The notes beneath the pieces are model-generated. The model saw only the letters and a list, made by a program, of their open reading frames with translations, made no database searches and was not told the origin of the DNA. From contig JAABSK010000155.1 in NCBI GenBank assembly GCA_011390435.1, forward strand, positions 1 through 6,746: a stretch of 6,746 nt of DNA. The letters run 5' to 3'. How positions within the stretch are numbered: position 1 is the stretch's first letter; every line of letters begins with the position of its first letter. Origin of the DNA: Desulfobacteraceae bacterium. GTDB lineage: Bacteria > Desulfobacterota > Desulfobacteria > Desulfobacterales > Desulfobacteraceae. The position numbers and the translations under genes were made by a program. Positions 5,479 through 6,746 of this stretch are shown here, piece after piece.

Positions 5479-6384
5479 ATGGCATACAAAATCAGCGTTA
5501 TCGGTATCCCCATGGATTTTGGACAGCTGCTGCGCGGCGTGGATATGGGCCCTGCTGCCGTGAGGTATACCGGGCTGGTTTCACGGCTCAGAAACCTGGG
5601 GCATGATGTGATCGATACCGGTGATATTGCCGTACCGGTCCGGGACTGCCAGGTGTGTTCGGCTGAATCGGGCCGGGATGCTGAAAATTATCTGGCAGAG
5701 ATCACAAAAATCTGCCAGTCGGTTTACATGGCCGGAAAAGCTGCGGTTCAGAAAAGCCGCTTTCCCCTGTTTATTGGCGGAGATCATTCCATCGCTGTTG
5801 GAACCGTTTCTGCTGTGACAGAACCCGGGCCATGCGGGTTGATATGGGTGGATGCCCACGGTGATTTCAACACCCCGGAAACATCACCGTCCGGCAATAT
5901 TCACGGCATGCCCCTTGCCGCTCTGATTGGTGAAGGCCACTCATCCCTGGTGAATGTGGGACGGCCCGGTAGAAAAATTCTGCCGGAAAATATTGTCATG
6001 ATCGGGCAGCGGGACCTGGATGCCGGGGAAAAACAGCGGATCAAAAAATCGGGCATCACCATTTTTACCATGCGGGATATTGATGAACAGGGTATCAGTG
6101 CGATCGCACTCAAGACCCTGATGAAATTTGCCCATTTAAAACGCATTCACCTGACCCTGGACATGGATGCCATCGATCCGGTGGAAGCGCCTGGCGTGGG
6201 AACGCCGGTTCCCGGGGGGATTACTTACAGGGAAGCCCACCTGCTGATGGAAATGCTGGCAGATTCAGGAAAGATTTCCTCCATGGACCTGGTGGAGATC
6301 AACCCGATACTGGATGTGGCCAACAAGACGTCTCAACTGGCAGTTGAACTGACCTTGTCTGCTCTGGGAAAAAGTATTTTGTGA
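5479..6384 (+). CDS. rocF: Arginase (L-arginine to L-ornithine and urea)
   Basis: A 301-residue ureohydrolase of the arginase type, a cytoplasmic binuclear-manganese enzyme that splits arginine to ornithine and urea. The N terminus (GIPMDFGQLLRGVDMGPAAV) is typical of arginase rather than agmatinase. Metal ligands are visible at H103 (GGDHS), D125, H127 and D129 (DAHGD), and D228 and D230 (LDMDAIDP). The substrate loop NTPETSPSGNIHGMP (131-145) has N131 and S138, which in rat arginase I (N130, S137) bind the arginine alpha-carboxylate, and H142, equivalent to the proton-shuttle H141. E273 in DLVEINP matches the guanidinium-binding Glu. The length is normal. The gene stands alone with its own promoter and ribosome binding site, divergent from the phosphatase; no other arginine or urea gene is next to it. 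It could supply ornithine for polyamines or proline, or release nitrogen as urea. Confidence 0.93.
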   Translation: MAYKISVIGIPMDFGQLLRGVDMGPAAVRYTGLVSRLRNLGHDVIDTGDIAVPVRDCQVCSAESGRDAENYLAEITKICQSVYMAGKAAVQKSRFPLFIGGDHSIAVGTVSAVTEPGPCGLIWVDAHGDFNTPETSPSGNIHGMPLAALIGEGHSSLVNVGRPGRKILPENIVMIGQRDLDAGEKQRIKKSGITIFTMRDIDEQGISAIALKTLMKFAHLKRIHLTLDMDAIDPVEAPGVGTPVPGGITYREAHLLMEMLADSGKISSMDLVEINPILDVANKTSQLAVELTLSALGKSIL

Positions 6385-6400
6385 GCCTGAAACTGGATGG

Positions 6401-6746
6401 TTATGGTTGCGTTTTATCCGATGCCGTATCCAGAATTTCCCGCACCTTTTCGATGAGATCCGCCATTGAAAACGGCTTCTGGATAAAAGCCACGCCTTTG
6501 TCCAGAACTCCGTGATGGGCAATAACATTGGCGGTATAACCGGACATGAACAAAATTCGGATGCCCGGATAAAGATCAGAAATTTTTTCCGCCAGGTCCC
6601 GTCCGTTCATCTGCGGCATCACCACATCGGTCATGATCAGGTCAATGGGGCTGGAATGGTTTTTTGCCTTTTCCATAGCCTCTGCCGGTGTGGCTGCGGA
6701 TATCACTGAATAATCTTTTTTTTCCAGCATGGTCCGGGTCATCCGG
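6401..6746 (-). CDS. Receiver domain, C-terminal end of a hybrid histidine kinase or response regulator (5' end outside window)
   Basis: The frame is open to the right edge of the window, so the start is not seen. The ATG at 6742 is an internal Met, preceded in frame by Arg. The visible stretch is most of a CheY-like receiver domain. Counting from that Met, the phosphoacceptor is D39 in LIMTDVVMPQMNG, S67 is the switch residue in FMSGYT, and K89-P90 is the conserved Lys-Pro in FIQKPFS. The acidic pair of beta-1 lies off the edge. The style of the last third (GVLDKGVAFIQKPF, then KVREILD) is the one commonly found at the C terminus of PAS-type hybrid kinases in Desulfobacterota; this is from family knowledge. 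After the receiver only about ten residues (TASDKTQP) remain, so no output domain follows. The stop lies 16 bases from the convergent arginase stop. A stand-alone regulator cannot be excluded. Confidence 0.85.
   Translation of the reverse strand, partial: RMTRTMLEKKDYSVISAATPAEAMEKAKNHSSPIDLIMTDVVMPQMNGRDLAEKISDLYPGIRILFMSGYTANVIAHHGVLDKGVAFIQKPFSMADLIEKVREILDTASDKTQP

Noticed and set aside
5479..6384. Agmatinase or formiminoglutamase instead of arginase
   Set aside because: The N-terminal GVDMGP pattern and the NTPETSPSGNIHGMP loop with N131 and S138 are those of arginases, which bind the arginine alpha-carboxylate.

Overview
The window holds eight protein-coding regions, packed closely on both strands. 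There is no tRNA, rRNA, CRISPR array or insertion sequence that I can see. Gene content points to a Gram-negative, probably anaerobic bacterium of the Desulfobacterota (sulfate-reducer-like) type. The hints are a receiver-TPR regulator, a hybrid-kinase-type receiver domain, an orphan chromosomal ParM-like actin, a nickel-pincer cofactor enzyme (LarB) and a gammaproteobacterial-style cmoAB pair, in DNA of roughly balanced base composition. The taxonomic call is inference from gene content and protein style only.

Layout. (1) 1-839, plus strand: the C-terminal part of a response regulator, with the end of a receiver domain followed by TPR repeats; it is cut by the window edge. (2) 2785-840, minus strand: a probable two-gene operon, an actin-like ATPase of the ParM/StbA type followed 14 bases later by larB. 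larB converges on gene 1 with no spacer, and the two stop codons form the palindrome TGATCA. (3) 2786-2969: a 184-base divergent intergenic region with a plausible promoter in each direction and a strong Shine-Dalgarno for the actin gene. (4) 2970-4671, plus strand: cmoA and cmoB, separated by 4 bases, which together make the carboxymethoxy group of tRNA wobble uridine (cmo5U34). (5) 5373-4687, minus strand: a cytoplasmic histidine phosphatase of unknown substrate, convergent with cmoB. (6) 5374-5478: a 105-base divergent promoter region with interleaved promoters and a 7-base inverted repeat lying over both -35 elements. (7) 5479-6384, plus strand: an arginase with all metal and substrate residues conserved. 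(8) 6746-6401, minus strand: the C-terminal receiver domain of a hybrid histidine kinase or response regulator, cut by the window edge.

How the genes work together. cmoA and cmoB form a clear pathway unit: CmoA makes carboxy-S-adenosylmethionine from SAM and prephenate, and CmoB transfers its carboxymethyl group to 5-hydroxyuridine-34. The other genes look like independent housekeeping or regulatory functions. The most unusual association is the actin-like ATPase with larB, without ParR, parC-like iterons, larC or larE in view. The actin has a long charged C-terminal tail ending in a short Trp/Arg peptide, and an A8 tract at the start of that tail where a -1 slip would stop translation almost at once.
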